Positions 7,437-16,633 of a DNA stretch of 64,000 bases are shown one piece after another. Source of the DNA: Microbacterium sp. SMR1 (GTDB lineage: Bacteria > Actinomycetota > Actinomycetes > Actinomycetales > Microbacteriaceae); assembly GCF_003289625.1 (NCBI RefSeq), contig NZ_QMBN01000002.1, forward strand, positions 270,610 to 334,609. The letters are read 5' to 3'. Numbering within the stretch: position 1 is the stretch's first letter; each line of letters starts with the position of its first letter. A model generated the notes under the pieces. It ran no database searches, had not been told where the DNA came from, and worked only from the letters and a program-made list of their open reading frames with translations. The translations under genes and the position numbers were made by a program.

Positions 7437-9321
7437 GGAGTCGGACGAGCGGCACGGTGGCGCCCAGAACGGTGGCGACGATCGCGCCGGCGGTGCGGTC
7501 GGTCTGACGGATCGACAGAGCGTTCGAGTTCGGGCGCGTGAACGCCCCGCCCTCCGGAAGCGACGTGAAAGGGCCGAGCGCGAAGACGGATGCCGCAGGC
7601 ACGCCGTCCCGCTCCAGCACCCGGCCGTCGGCGTCGGTCAGCACCCGCAGCGCGGAGCCCTGCCGTTCCGCGAGCGCGCGGAGCACCGGATTGTCGCTGG
7701 CGGCAGCCCCCGGCCCGGGCAGCCACGCGTCGACGAGGCTGCGGGCGACCGTCTCGCCGGGAGCACGACGGCTCGACGCGATGAAGCCGCGCCCCGGCTC
7801 GACGCGCACGTCGACTCCCGGTCCGAGGAACCGCACGACGCCCGCATCCGCGAGGGCCAAGAGCTCCCGGAGGCGATGCGGGGGCGGGCCGCTGGCGACG
7901 TAGCTGAAGAAGGTGTGCCACCGCACCGGCAGCGACACCGTCCGCGAGTGCTCGTTCCATCGTTCCGCAGGGATCTCGGCAAGGGCGAGGAACGACAGCA
8001 GCGCGGCGAGGAAGACGCCCTGCGCGGCGCTGCGTTCCGGGGCCGTGCGCAGATGCAGGTCGGTGACGATGTGCTCGCGCACCCGCCCGTGAGCGTCGTC
8101 GCGGCCCGCGAAGGTCGCGTCGGCGAACGGCCGATCCAGCGACGCGACGTCGAAACGGTCGAGGGGGTCGGGAACCGCCGCCGCGATCGCGTCGAGCAGC
8201 GCGGGGTCGTCCCACGCGTGGGAATGCAGCACCACGCGGAACGACGCCCAGTCACCCACGACGCGGTCGGGGTGCCCCGTGAACAGCTCTCGGTAGTGCC
8301 CGTGCAGCAGCTCGCCCGCGATGAGCGGCCACACGTCCGCCTCGAAGTCGACCTCGCCGGGCCGCGCGAGCAGCGCCTCGATGGCCGTGGGCGTCAGCAC
8401 CTCGCGCTGGGGCGCCTCGCCCCGCAGCGTCGACGACACCTTTGAGCGGTAGGGCACGCCCCGCCGCGACCCGAGATGCAGGCGCGGCTCGCTTCCCGAC
8501 GGCACGTACCGCAGCTCGTCGCCCTCCTCGAGGAAGCGACCCCCGCGGCCCTGGGTCAGCAGCACGACGAGATCGACGGCAGCGAGTCCCATGCCCCGGA
8601 CGATCACGTCCTCGCCCGCCCCGAGGTGCGAGAGGTCGGCATCGGCGGTGAACGCGGGCGGGACGTACTGCAGCCCCGCGCGCCGTGTGGCGTCCGCGAG
8701 CTGCGCGGTCGCGGCATCCGGTTCGCGTCCGTTGTGACCGACCGCGAAGACGACCGCGTCGGCGTCGAGCTCGAGTCCGTTCGCCAGCGTGACCCGGTTC
8801 GCCTCGCTCACCCGCACCACCGTGTCGCGGCGCCATCGCACCGTGACGCCCGGGGGCGCCTCGGCGATCGTGCGGCGGGAGAACCACTCCAGGTAGTAGC
8901 TGTGCAGCCGCCGCGTGGGAAAGCTGTCGCCGCGCAGCCCGCGCGCCTCGGCCGCGGCGACCTCGTCGTCGATCTCGATGCCCCGGCCGGTCGCGGTCAG
9001 CTCGCCGCTGCGCCAGAGTTCGGCCCATTCGATGAGCGAGGGCCCCGGCCGGATCGGACCGTCGATCGTGCAGCTGTCGTCGGTGAAGACCGTCACGTCG
9101 CGCGCCATCGAATTGAGCTTCAGCAGCGGCGACTGCGCTCGCCGCCAGATCCGGCCGGCACCGGGGGGATGCGGGTCGATCAGCTCGACGTGCAGCCGCG
9201 GTGCACCCACGGTACGAGCGTCCGCCGTGCCCGCAGCGGCGTCGAACCGCGCGACGATCCGCTCGAGGAGCATGATCGCGCGCGGGCCGGCGCCCACGAA
9301 GACGAGCCGATGGACGCTCAC
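7432..9321 (-). CDS. FAD/NAD(P)-binding protein (PF13454-type)
   Basis: A 629-residue flavoprotein. The N-terminus has a dinucleotide-binding glycine motif, VFVGAGPRAIMLLERI, and a region shared with the FAD_NAD_binding_3 family (HPPGAGRIWR, SFPTRRLHSYYLEWF, DAVVFAVGHNGREPD). A second Rossmann-like element follows (DVIVRGMGLAAVDLVVLL). I chose the GTG at 9321, 13 bp after the preceding stop and preceded by GGCGG; longer versions overlap the upstream gene. Family members are poorly characterised and often sit in secondary-metabolism or degradation clusters. Here it is last in an operon with two FMN-dependent monooxygenase-like proteins, so it may act on the same substrate or handle electrons; that is inference. 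Confidence 0.8.
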   Translation of the reverse strand: MSVHRLVFVGAGPRAIMLLERIVARFDAAAGTADARTVGAPRLHVELIDPHPPGAGRIWRRAQSPLLKLNSMARDVTVFTDDSCTIDGPIRPGPSLIEWAELWRSGELTATGRGIEIDDEVAAAEARGLRGDSFPTRRLHSYYLEWFSRRTIAEAPPGVTVRWRRDTVVRVSEANRVTLANGLELDADAVVFAVGHNGREPDAATAQLADATRRAGLQYVPPAFTADADLSHLGAGEDVIVRGMGLAAVDLVVLLTQGRGGRFLEEGDELRYVPSGSEPRLHLGSRRGVPYRSKVSSTLRGEAPQREVLTPTAIEALLARPGEVDFEADVWPLIAGELLHGHYRELFTGHPDRVVGDWASFRVVLHSHAWDDPALLDAIAAAVPDPLDRFDVASLDRPFADATFAGRDDAHGRVREHIVTDLHLRTAPERSAAQGVFLAALLSFLALAEIPAERWNEHSRTVSLPVRWHTFFSYVASGPPPHRLRELLALADAGVVRFLGPGVDVRVEPGRGFIASSRRAPGETVARSLVDAWLPGPGAAASDNPVLRALAERQGSALRVLTDADGRVLERDGVPAASVFALGPFTSLPEGGAFTRPNSNALSIRQTDRTAGAIVATVLGATVPLVRLP

Positions 9322-9334
9322 GCGAACCGCCGCG

Positions 9335-10657
9335 TCATCGCACCGGCGCAGCGGCGGGCACCGCGGCCGGCAGCCCGAGCAGGTCGCGCAGCGTCGCGCC
9401 CTCGTCGTACGAGTCGCGGTACGACCCACGTTCCTGCAGCAGCGGCACCACGCGCGTGGCGAACTCGTCGAGGCCGTGGGGGGTCAGGTGGCCGACGACG
9501 GTGAAGCCGTCGGTCGCCCGCTCCTGCACGTAGCGGTCGATCTCGCCCGCGATGTGCTCGGGCGTGCCCACGAACGTGTGCTTCGCCGTCAGCCGGATGA
9601 CGAGCTCGCGCACGCTCAGCCCCTCGGCCTCCGACAGCTCCCGCAGCGACGCGATGCGCGCTTGAACGGCTCTGTGGCGATTCGCCCAGCCGCGCGCGGT
9701 CTCCGAGCCGGTGTCGGGCTCGACGTCGGGCAGCGGACCGTCGGGGTCGTAGTCGCTGAAGTCGCGACCCCACACCTGCTCGAGGTAGGTCAGCGCCTGC
9801 TCGGGCCGCACCTGCTGCAGAGCGATCTCACGCGACCGCTCGCGCGCCTCGGCATCCGTGTCGCCGATGACGAACGTCGCGGCGGGCAGGATCTTCAGCG
9901 AGTCCTCGTCGCGACCCCAGGCGGCGAGGCGCCCCTTGACGTCGTCGTAGAACACCCGGGCGGCGTCGAAGTCCTGGTGCAGCGAGAAGATGACCTCCGC
10001 GTGCTCGGCCCCGAAGTCGCGCCCGTCGGCGGAGTCGCCGGCCTGCACGATCACGGGGCGCCCCTGCGGCGAGCGGGGTACATCGAAGAGGGCGTCGACG
10101 TCGAACTGCGGGCCGGAATGACGGATGCGGCGCGGCAGCGCCTCGCCCTCGTCCCACGAGTCCCAGAGCTTCTTCGACAGCGCGGCGAACTCCTTCGCGC
10201 GCTCATAGCGATCGGCGTGGTCGAGGAACCCGCCGCGGCGGAAGTTCGCGCCGTGGAAGGCGTCTGAGCTCGTCACGGCGTTCCAGCCGGCGCGGCCGCC
10301 GGACAGGTGGTCGAGCGTCGCGAGCTGGCGGGCGAGCTCGTACGGCTCATTGAACGTCGTGCTCAGCGTGCCGACGAGACCCACGTGATCGGTGACCGCG
10401 GTGAGCGCGGCGAGGATCGCGAGGGTGTTGGGTCGTCCGAGCACGTCGAGCTCGTGCACACGGCCCTTGTGCTCGCGCAGCCGCAGGCCCTCGGCGAGGA
10501 AGACATAGTCGAAGAAGCCGCGCTCGGCCGTGCGGGCGAAGTACTCGAATGCCGCGAAGTCGATCTGGCTTCCCGAGGCGGCATCGGTCCAGACCGTCGT
10601 GCTGTTCACGCCGGGGAAGTGGGCGGCCAGGTGGATCTGGCGGGGCGAACGGCTCAC
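9335..10657 (-). CDS. FMN-dependent monooxygenase, NtaA/SnaA/DszA family
   Basis: A 440-residue bacterial-luciferase-fold enzyme of the group that uses free reduced flavin (nitrilotriacetate, pristinamycin IIA and dibenzothiophene-sulfone monooxygenases). Diagnostic segments: FPGVNSTTVWTD, FFDYVFLAEGLRL, HVGLVGTLSTTFNEPYELAR, LSGGRAGWNAVTSS, RPVIVQAGDSADGRDFGAEHAEVIF. Length is normal for the family. GTG start overlaps the stop of the upstream LLM gene by 4 bp (GTGA), and the FAD-binding gene follows 13 bp on. The enzyme needs an NAD(P)H:flavin reductase; none is recognisable in this window. Substrate unknown; oxidative cleavage of a C-S or C-N bond is typical. Confidence 0.9.
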   Translation of the reverse strand: MSRSPRQIHLAAHFPGVNSTTVWTDAASGSQIDFAAFEYFARTAERGFFDYVFLAEGLRLREHKGRVHELDVLGRPNTLAILAALTAVTDHVGLVGTLSTTFNEPYELARQLATLDHLSGGRAGWNAVTSSDAFHGANFRRGGFLDHADRYERAKEFAALSKKLWDSWDEGEALPRRIRHSGPQFDVDALFDVPRSPQGRPVIVQAGDSADGRDFGAEHAEVIFSLHQDFDAARVFYDDVKGRLAAWGRDEDSLKILPAATFVIGDTDAEARERSREIALQQVRPEQALTYLEQVWGRDFSDYDPDGPLPDVEPDTGSETARGWANRHRAVQARIASLRELSEAEGLSVRELVIRLTAKHTFVGTPEHIAGEIDRYVQERATDGFTVVGHLTPHGLDEFATRVVPLLQERGSYRDSYDEGATLRDLLGLPAAVPAAAPVR

Positions 10658-11844
10658 AGGGCGACCTTCTCTCGTGCCGGGGCGGAATCGTGCGTCGGGG
10701 CGGCGTACCGGCTGGCGGGCCGCGGCAGGCCGAGCCGGCCCCGCAGGGTGGCCGCGTCGTCGTCGCGCAGCACGCGGGTCGCGCGCAGCAGCGGGGCGAG
10801 GCGCTCCGCGATCGCGACGACGTCGTCGGGCTGACGTGCGGGACGCAACCGCACGCCGTCGACGCCGGTCTCGGCGAGGGCGCGGAGGTGCTCGGCGACC
10901 TCGGTCGGCGTGCCGGCGACGATGCGCGCGTCGGAGTGGAACTCGGCCCCGGCCAGGTCGTCGAGCCGCGCGAGCGCATCGCGCGCGGCGGCCGGAGTCT
11001 CCGCGACGAGCACGATCACGTCGGCGAACACGCGCAGCCGCTCGCGAGCGCGGCGGAGCTCGGCGGCTGCTCCGTCGAGCTCGGCGAGGATGCCGGTTGC
11101 CGCGGCCGCGTCGTGGGGCGTGATGAACACGACATCGGCGTGCTCGGCCGCGAGGCGGAACGGCACGGTCTGGTGCGCGAGCACCGAGATGATCGGGCGA
11201 CCCTGGGGCGAGCGGGGAACGATAGACGCGCCGGTGATCGAGAAGAACTCACCCGCGAACTCGATGTTGTGGATGCGGTCGGCGTCGACGAAGCGTCCGC
11301 TCGCGGCATCCCGGATGATGGCGTCGTCCTGCCACGAGTCCCAGAGGCGCCCGAGCGCGTCGGCGACCTCGCCCGCCTCGCGGAACCCGGTCTCGAGGTC
11401 GATCGCGTCGCGCCGTCCGAAGTTCGCACGCTCGGCGGTCGACCCGCCGACGACGAGGCACACGCCCGCGCGGCCGCGACTGGCGACGTCGAGCGTCTGG
11501 ATGCCGGTGGCGACGTGGAACGGCTCGGTGTGCGTCGTCGTGACCGTCGGGATCAGGCCGATCCGATGGGTGACCGGCGCGAGCGCCGAGGCCAGCAGCA
11601 CCGCGTCGATGCGCCCGTGCAGGCGCCGGGGGTCGGGGTCATCGGCGTTCTCGGAGCGCTCGGTCAGCGAGAGCGCGTCCTCGATGGTCGCGAAAGCGAC
11701 GCCCGCCCCGTCGAGGAGGCGCACCTGGTCCGCCCAGTGCCGCGGTGTCGTGAGTGACCGTGGCGAGAGGCCGGAATCACGCCATGCGCCGGGGTGCCAG
11801 CCGGCCCGCTCGAGGGCGACGGCGAGATGGATGCGGTGAGACAT
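10654..11844 (-). CDS. LLM-class flavin-dependent oxidoreductase
   Basis: A 396-residue luciferase-like protein starting MSHRIHLAVALERAGWHPGAW. It shares the TIM-barrel pattern of its neighbour (RIGLIPTVTTTHTEPFHVA, SRGRAGVCLVVGGS, RPIISVLAHQTVPFRLAAEHADVVFITP) but is divergent from it, so it is a distinct subgroup and not a recent duplicate. The C-terminal part contains an F420/FMN-type segment (IVAGTPTEVAEHLRALAETGVDGVRLRP). The ATG at 11844 is preferred to an upstream start because homology-like sequence begins there. First gene of the three-gene flavoprotein operon. Cofactor (FMN or F420) and substrate are not decidable from sequence. Confidence 0.87.
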   Translation of the reverse strand: MSHRIHLAVALERAGWHPGAWRDSGLSPRSLTTPRHWADQVRLLDGAGVAFATIEDALSLTERSENADDPDPRRLHGRIDAVLLASALAPVTHRIGLIPTVTTTHTEPFHVATGIQTLDVASRGRAGVCLVVGGSTAERANFGRRDAIDLETGFREAGEVADALGRLWDSWQDDAIIRDAASGRFVDADRIHNIEFAGEFFSITGASIVPRSPQGRPIISVLAHQTVPFRLAAEHADVVFITPHDAAAATGILAELDGAAAELRRARERLRVFADVIVLVAETPAAARDALARLDDLAGAEFHSDARIVAGTPTEVAEHLRALAETGVDGVRLRPARQPDDVVAIAERLAPLLRATRVLRDDDAATLRGRLGLPRPASRYAAPTHDSAPAREKVAL

Positions 11845-11936
11845 GAGCCCACTGTCGACCTCGGCCCGAGCGGTGCCAAGGCCGCGCGTCATCCGGCGAC
11901 ACCTGTCGTAACAGGGGTTCGCGTCGCGGGTTCAGG

Positions 11937-12500
11937 TCACGAGGTGCGCGGCCGGTAGCGCGTGGCCACGGCTCCCGAACGGAAGGCGGTGCGCTCGACC
12001 GGTTCGAGTCCGATCTGCTGATGCAGGCCCGCGAGCAGGGTCGGTGCCCGCCCCGCGATGACGGGCTGCACGAGGAACTCGAACTCGTCGATGAGGCCGA
12101 GGTTCGCCAGGGCGGTCGGCAGGGTGACGCCGCCGACCCAGAGCCCGGCGCCCGGCTCGGCCTTCAGCCGCCGCACCGCCGTCTCGAGGTCGCCCGAGAT
12201 CAGCTCGGCGTTCCAGTCGGGGTCCGCGAGGGTCGACGACACGACGAACTTCCGCGCGCCGTCGATGGCTTCGGCGAACCGGATCTCAGCGGCATCCATC
12301 CATTCGGGCCACTCGCCCGAAGCCGGCCGCCGCCAGGCAGCCGCCATCATCTCGTACGTCACCCGGCCGAGGAGCAGTGCATCGACTCCCGCCATCTGCG
12401 CCGTCCAGAAGTCCATCGACTCCTCGTCAGGCGGCAGCCCCGCTTCGTGGTGGCAGCAGCCGTCGAGCGTCACGTTGATCGAGTACCGGAGAGGTCTCAT
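11937..12500 (-). CDS. DHFR-like protein (RibD C-terminal domain family)
   Basis: A 187-residue protein of the dihydrofolate-reductase superfamily, RibD_C branch: MRPLRYSINVTLDGCCHHEAG at the start, ALLLGRVTYEMMAAAW, KFVVSSTLADPDWNAELI, and LWVGGVTLPTALANLGLIDEFEF near the end. Such stand-alone proteins are frequent and mostly uncharacterised NAD(P)H-dependent reductases; this is not the folate enzyme FolA. The ATG at 12500 overlaps the stop of the upstream membrane ORF (ATGA), so translation may be coupled to a gene that itself looks damaged. Conserved start and length argue the DHFR-like gene itself is intact. Confidence 0.87.
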   Translation of the reverse strand: MRPLRYSINVTLDGCCHHEAGLPPDEESMDFWTAQMAGVDALLLGRVTYEMMAAAWRRPASGEWPEWMDAAEIRFAEAIDGARKFVVSSTLADPDWNAELISGDLETAVRRLKAEPGAGLWVGGVTLPTALANLGLIDEFEFLVQPVIAGRAPTLLAGLHQQIGLEPVERTAFRSGAVATRYRPRTS

Positions 12501-13357
12501 GTCGCATCCCGCCTGCGGCGGATGACGCCGCGACGCCAGTCTGGACCTGCGGGCATCGATATGCGAGGAGTCCAGACCAAAAGGATGGCGAAGACGACGC
12601 GTGTCGCGAGCAGGACCGCCCAGATGGCCTCCGCCGAGCCGGAACGCGTGACCGCGAGCAGCGCCAACCCGGGGCCGGCCACCGCCCCGTACGCGATGAC
12701 GAGGGCGGGCAGCCCGGCCGCCGTCGACAGCGCGATCTTGCGGTAGGAGTAGAGGACGCCTGCCCACGGTTCGATGAGCAGCTGTACGGCCATCATCGCG
12801 ACGACCAGCCAGCCGAGCTGGTCGAAGACCGGCAGAGCGAGGCGCGAGATCGTGAGCGCCACCGCGATCGCCGCGAGCAGAACGAAGCAGTTCGCCTGGA
12901 CCGTCGACAGGCGCATGGCGTCCGCGCGCTCGTGACCGCGCTCAGCGATGACGGATCTCGCGCCCACCACGCCGAACTGCTTCAGCGGGACGATGACCGA
13001 GCGCATCACGGCCACCGAGAGCGCGACGACAGCACCGTCTGCGGGGGAGTGCGCTGTGGCCACCAGGATCGCCGCGGTGAAGGTCACCAGGAAGACCAGT
13101 CCGTCGACCGACGCCGCGGCACGCTCGCCGAGCGAGCGGACCACCGCGACGGGATGCGCGAGAGCTTCGCGCGTCGCCGCCGCGAACATGGGCCACGAGA
13201 TCATGTCCGCCCGCGCGAGCTGGAATCCGCGCACGACCGCTCCGAGGATCGACGCGATCGAAGTCGTGGCCCCCACTGCCGCGACGGCAGCAAGCGGTGA
13301 GACGCCGAGCACGACGACGACCGCCGCGACGGCCGCTTTCACGAGCGTCCCGGTCAC
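12497..13357 (-). pseudogene. MATE-like efflux transporter, C-terminal two thirds (probable remnant)
   Basis: A 286-residue ORF with about eight hydrophobic segments. Helix spacing and segments such as ASVDGLVFLVTFTAAILV, LKQFGVVGARSVIAERGH and LLIEPWAGVLYSYRKIALST suggest a MATE-type or polysaccharide-flippase transporter, but it lacks the N-terminal helices. The missing upstream sequence (FFAAYWIATIPATVLTPIGL, FNGAFQALRRDG) is found in another frame at 13354-13548, joined through a GTGA overlap, as if one base were lost. I therefore treat it as a frameshifted remnant. Alternatively the two pieces are made separately by coupled translation. Family call is tentative. Confidence 0.5.
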
Positions 13358-13660
13358 CGCGCGGTGATCAGGTTCGTGCCGTCGCGGCGCAGCGCCTGGA
13401 ACGCTCCGTTGAAGACGAGGCCGATCGGGGTGAGCACCGTCGCCGGGATGGTGGCGATCCAGTACGCGGCGAAGAACCCGCCCGCGTCCGAGCGGGAGAG
13501 CACCGGGCTGAGCAAGGCGATCGCGATCGATGCGAGCAGTAGGAGCATCGCGGCCCCGACGGCCCCGTCAGCTCGCCCTGGAGGGAGCGTCCCGCCGTGC
13601 GCGCACGAATGGTGGTGACCACGAAACCGAACTCGATACTGTCAGTGACCCGATGGATTC
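13354..13660 (-). pseudogene. MATE-like transporter, N-terminal fragment (frameshifted)
   Basis: The piece from ATG 13548 to 13354 encodes 64 residues with two TM helices and a loop, ALRRDGTNLITAR, that would continue into the next ORF if one base were restored. Upstream of 13560 plausible coding moves to a third frame (VTTIRARTAGRSLQGELTG, about 13622-13550), so a second frameshift is likely. No start codon with a ribosome binding site precedes it, and the expected first helices of a transporter are absent. This fits a decaying gene 5' end. Boundaries are approximate. Confidence 0.4.
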
Positions 13661-13726
13661 AGACAGCGGTGGAAACTGGTCCGCCGATTCCGGCATCTTC
13701 TCGCTGTCGGGCGCTGCGCAAGCTCG

Positions 13727-14707
13727 TCACTCGCTGACCGGCACGACGATCGGCAATTCGCGGACCGGCACGAGCACGATGTCCTGCACCTTCCAGTCGA
13801 GCTCGACGCAGCCTTCGCGCGCCGCTTCCAGCTCATCGAGGCTCGGCATCCGCCCGTCCCGCGGGACGACGAACGACTCGACGTGGAACACATGGCCCTC
13901 GTCGCGCACCCGACTGCCCGCGGCCGACACCCACGGCAGGCCGGCGAGGTACGCGTCGATCTCGCCCGCGAGAGGATGCGGCTCGGCGTCGTCGAAGGTC
14001 GTCGCGCGCGCATCCATGAGGTCGACGATCGCGGCCCGCAGGTTCTTCAGCCCGTCGCGCAGAATGCCCGCCGCGATGAACAGCGCCGCCGCCGCGTCGA
14101 GCCACCAGAGGCCGAGACCGATGCCGGTGACGCCGACGATCGAGCCGACGGCCGTCATCCAGTCGGCCTTGTTCATGTCGGCATCCGCGTAGAGCACCTT
14201 GTTGTGCAGCTCGCGCGCCAGCTTGAGCTTCGCGCGCCCGAGGAGGACGGGCGGCACGGCCGTCATCGCCATGACGCCGATCATGAGCCACCCGAGCCAG
14301 ATCGACGCGCCGAACAGCTCGACCGTCCCGATCGTCGGGTGCTCGCCGCTCAGCAGCCCGATCGCCGACTCGACGATCAGGTAGGTGCCCATCGTGGTCA
14401 GGGCGACGGCCGCCACCAGGTGGCCGACCCCGACCGAGCGGTGATAGCCGTACGGATGCTTGAGCGTCGGCCGGCGCCGGTTGACCCGGATCGCGATGAG
14501 GAACGCCAGCGGCGGGATGAACGACAGCAGATCCTCGATCCACGCCGCCTTCATCGCCTGGGAATTGCCGAGCACGAGGAAGACGAGGGTCACCGTCACC
14601 GCGAGGAATCCGATCGTGACCCATTCGAGCCGCACGGCGCGACGCAGCACCTCGACCTGACGCTGCGGCAGCTCCGTCTGCCCGAATCGCACCTCCGACC
14701 GGTTCAC
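13727..14707 (-). CDS. cation diffusion facilitator (CDF) transporter
   Basis: A 326-residue metal exporter-type protein with six TM helices (first at ~22-40) and a cytoplasmic C-terminal domain. The CDF pattern is visible in SFIPPLAFLIAIRVNRRRPT and HPYGYHRSVGVGHLVAAVAL, and in ADADMNKADWMTAVGSIVGV, which carries the A-D/N-x-x-K-A-D-W-M variant of the HxxxD metal site. That variant differs from the classic Zn site, so the ion is uncertain (Zn, Fe, Mn or Co). GTG at 14707 overlaps the stop of the preceding lipoprotein gene (GTGA), so the two are translationally coupled. Confidence 0.88.
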   Translation of the reverse strand: MNRSEVRFGQTELPQRQVEVLRRAVRLEWVTIGFLAVTVTLVFLVLGNSQAMKAAWIEDLLSFIPPLAFLIAIRVNRRRPTLKHPYGYHRSVGVGHLVAAVALTTMGTYLIVESAIGLLSGEHPTIGTVELFGASIWLGWLMIGVMAMTAVPPVLLGRAKLKLARELHNKVLYADADMNKADWMTAVGSIVGVTGIGLGLWWLDAAAALFIAAGILRDGLKNLRAAIVDLMDARATTFDDAEPHPLAGEIDAYLAGLPWVSAAGSRVRDEGHVFHVESFVVPRDGRMPSLDELEAAREGCVELDWKVQDIVLVPVRELPIVVPVSE

Positions 14708-15204
14708 AGCTCGCCCGCCTTCGCCCGCTCCGAGAGGAAGGTCTCGAGGCGCGAGAGGAACGCGTTCTCGCCGAGCGGCACGAGCATGACGACCTTGAGC
14801 GTGCTGCCGTCCTTCGCCGTGGCCTCGGCATATGGGCGCGTGACTCCCGCCTTGTCGGTCCAGGGCGTCTGGTCGGTGATGCCGCCCGCGATGAGGTCCA
14901 GACCGCCGTTCTCGAGTTCGCGCACCAGTGCCTCCTCCGAGCCGACCGTCCATTCCACGTCGGCGTCGAGCGAGTCGGCGAACGCTCGGATCGCATCGGG
15001 CTCGCTGCCCTGCGGTTCGTCGCCGTCGACGACCTGCACCCATTCACCGTCGGGGGAGACCCCGGCCCGCAGTGTGCCGCCCTCGACCGTGGCGAGCGTG
15101 CCCGACGGGTCGGTGGGGATCGACAGCCCGCACCCCGTGAGCGCGAACGACGATGTCAGCAGCAACAGGACCGCGCCGACCGCTGCGGCGAGCCGGTGGT
15201 GCAT
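14704..15204 (-). CDS. short lipoprotein related to family-3 substrate-binding proteins
   Basis: A 166-residue lipoprotein with a strong Shine-Dalgarno (AAGGAGGAGGG) before ATG 15204. Signal peptide ends at the lipobox LTGC (Cys 25). The mature part has SBP family-3 features: GTLRAGVSPDGEW, EPDAIRAFADSLDADVEW, VRELENGGLDLIAGGITDQTPW. It is only about half the usual length: the second-lobe strands that follow this motif in amino-acid binding proteins are missing, and the chain goes straight to a terminal helix. It heads a two-gene operon with a CDF exporter, with no ABC permease nearby, so a transport role is doubtful; sensing or delivering a ligand to the exporter is speculation. Confidence 0.75.
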   Translation of the reverse strand: MHHRLAAAVGAVLLLLTSSFALTGCGLSIPTDPSGTLATVEGGTLRAGVSPDGEWVQVVDGDEPQGSEPDAIRAFADSLDADVEWTVGSEEALVRELENGGLDLIAGGITDQTPWTDKAGVTRPYAEATAKDGSTLKVVMLVPLGENAFLSRLETFLSERAKAGEL

Positions 15205-15346
15205 GAGACCCTCCTCCTTGCGCGTTCGATCGATACATCCGATCTGCGCCATCACCCTGGCGCGCGCGCCGCGATCTCCGTAAGGGGGTTGCGTCCGTGT
15301 CGATAGGATGGGGTGCAATCCCTCCTCGACAGAAAGGGAGATCCGC

Positions 15347-16633
15347 ATGCCGGGAATCGTCATCGTCGGCGTCCAGTGGGGCGACGAGGGCAAGGGCAAG
15401 GCCACCGACCTGTTGGGCGACCGCACCGACTGGGTCGTCAAGTTCAACGGCGGCAACAACGCCGGGCACACCGTCGTCATCGGTGACGAGAAGTATGCCC
15501 TGCACCTGCTGCCGAGCGGCATCCTCTCGCCGGGCGTCAACGCCGTCATCGGCAACGGCGTCGTCGTCGACCTCGAGGTGCTGTTCGCCGAGCTCGAGGC
15601 GCTGTCGGCGCGCGGGCTCGACATCTCCCGGCTCAAGGTGAGCGCCAACGCGCACCTCATCACGCAGTATCACCGCACGCTCGACAAGGTGACCGAGCGC
15701 TTCCTCGGCAAGCGTCAGATCGGCACCACCGGCCGCGGCATCGGGCCGGCCTACGCCGACAAGATCAACCGCGTCGGCATCCGCGTGCAGGACCTGTTCG
15801 ACGAGAACATCCTGCGGCAGAAGGTCGAGGGCGCCCTCGACCAGAAGAACCACCTGCTGGTCAAGGTCTTCAACCGTCGCGCGATCACCGCCGACGAGAT
15901 CGTCGAAGATCTGCTCTCGTACGCCGAACGCCTGCGCCCGATGGTCTGCGACACCGGCCTGCTGCTGAGCGAGGCGCTCGACAACGGCGACGTGGTCGTA
16001 TTCGAGGGTGGGCAGGCCACCATGCTCGACGTCGACCACGGCACGTACCCCTTCGTCACCTCGTCGTCGGCCACCGCCGGTGGCGCCGCGACCGGATCGG
16101 GCGTCGGCCCCAATCGCCTCGACCGCATTGTCGGCATCGTCAAGGCGTACACGACGCGCGTCGGCTCGGGCCCGTTCCCGACCGAGCTGTTCGACGAGAA
16201 CGGCGACTTCCTGCGTTCTCGGGGCTTCGAGTTCGGCACGACGACCGGCCGTCCCCGACGGGTGGGCTGGTACGACGCCCCGATCACGCGGTACGCGACG
16301 CGCATCAACGGCATCACCGACCTGGTGCTCACGAAGCTCGACATCCTCACGGGCCTCGACCGCATCCCGGTCTGCGTCGCCTACGACGTCGACGGCCAGC
16401 GATTCGACGAGGTGCCGGTCAACCAGTCCGATTTCCACCACGCCGAGCCGGTCCTCGAGTACTTCCCCGGGTGGAAAGAGGACATCTCGACCGCGCGCAC
16501 GTTCGACGATCTCCCCACCGCGGCCCAGGAGTACGTCCTGGCGCTCGAGAAGATGAGCGGCACGCGCATCTCGGTGATCGGCGTCGGGCCCGCCCGCGAC
16601 GCCGTCATCGTCCGCCACGACCTCGTTGACTGA
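15347..16633 (+). CDS. purA: adenylosuccinate synthetase
   Basis: A 428-residue enzyme that joins IMP and aspartate using GTP, the first committed step from IMP to AMP. The P-loop GDEGKGK (residues 12-18, catalytic Asp13), His41 in [21 protein letters not shown], the loop [20 protein letters not shown] and [10 protein letters not shown] all match PurA. AAAGGGAG precedes the ATG at 15347; the in-frame ATG upstream has no such site and would add unrelated residues. It is a monocistronic-looking gene whose stop is overlapped by the next start. purL lies 9 kb further on, so purine genes are not clustered. Confidence 0.98.
   Translation: MPGIVIVGVQWGDEGKGKATDLLGDRTDWVVKFNGGNNAGHTVVIGDEKYALHLLPSGILSPGVNAVIGNGVVVDLEVLFAELEALSARGLDISRLKVSANAHLITQYHRTLDKVTERFLGKRQIGTTGRGIGPAYADKINRVGIRVQDLFDENILRQKVEGALDQKNHLLVKVFNRRAITADEIVEDLLSYAERLRPMVCDTGLLLSEALDNGDVVVFEGGQATMLDVDHGTYPFVTSSSATAGGAATGSGVGPNRLDRIVGIVKAYTTRVGSGPFPTELFDENGDFLRSRGFEFGTTTGRPRRVGWYDAPITRYATRINGITDLVLTKLDILTGLDRIPVCVAYDVDGQRFDEVPVNQSDFHHAEPVLEYFPGWKEDISTARTFDDLPTAAQEYVLALEKMSGTRISVIGVGPARDAVIVRHDLVD

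Noticed and set aside
12001-12015. GGTTCGAGTCC, resembling a tRNA T-loop
   Set aside because: It lies inside the DHFR-like coding region and no acceptor or anticodon stem can be formed around it.
15232-15240. GATACATCC, the first nine bases of the 85-bp palindromic repeat
   Set aside because: Sequence diverges at once after the match and there is no second arm; treated as chance.
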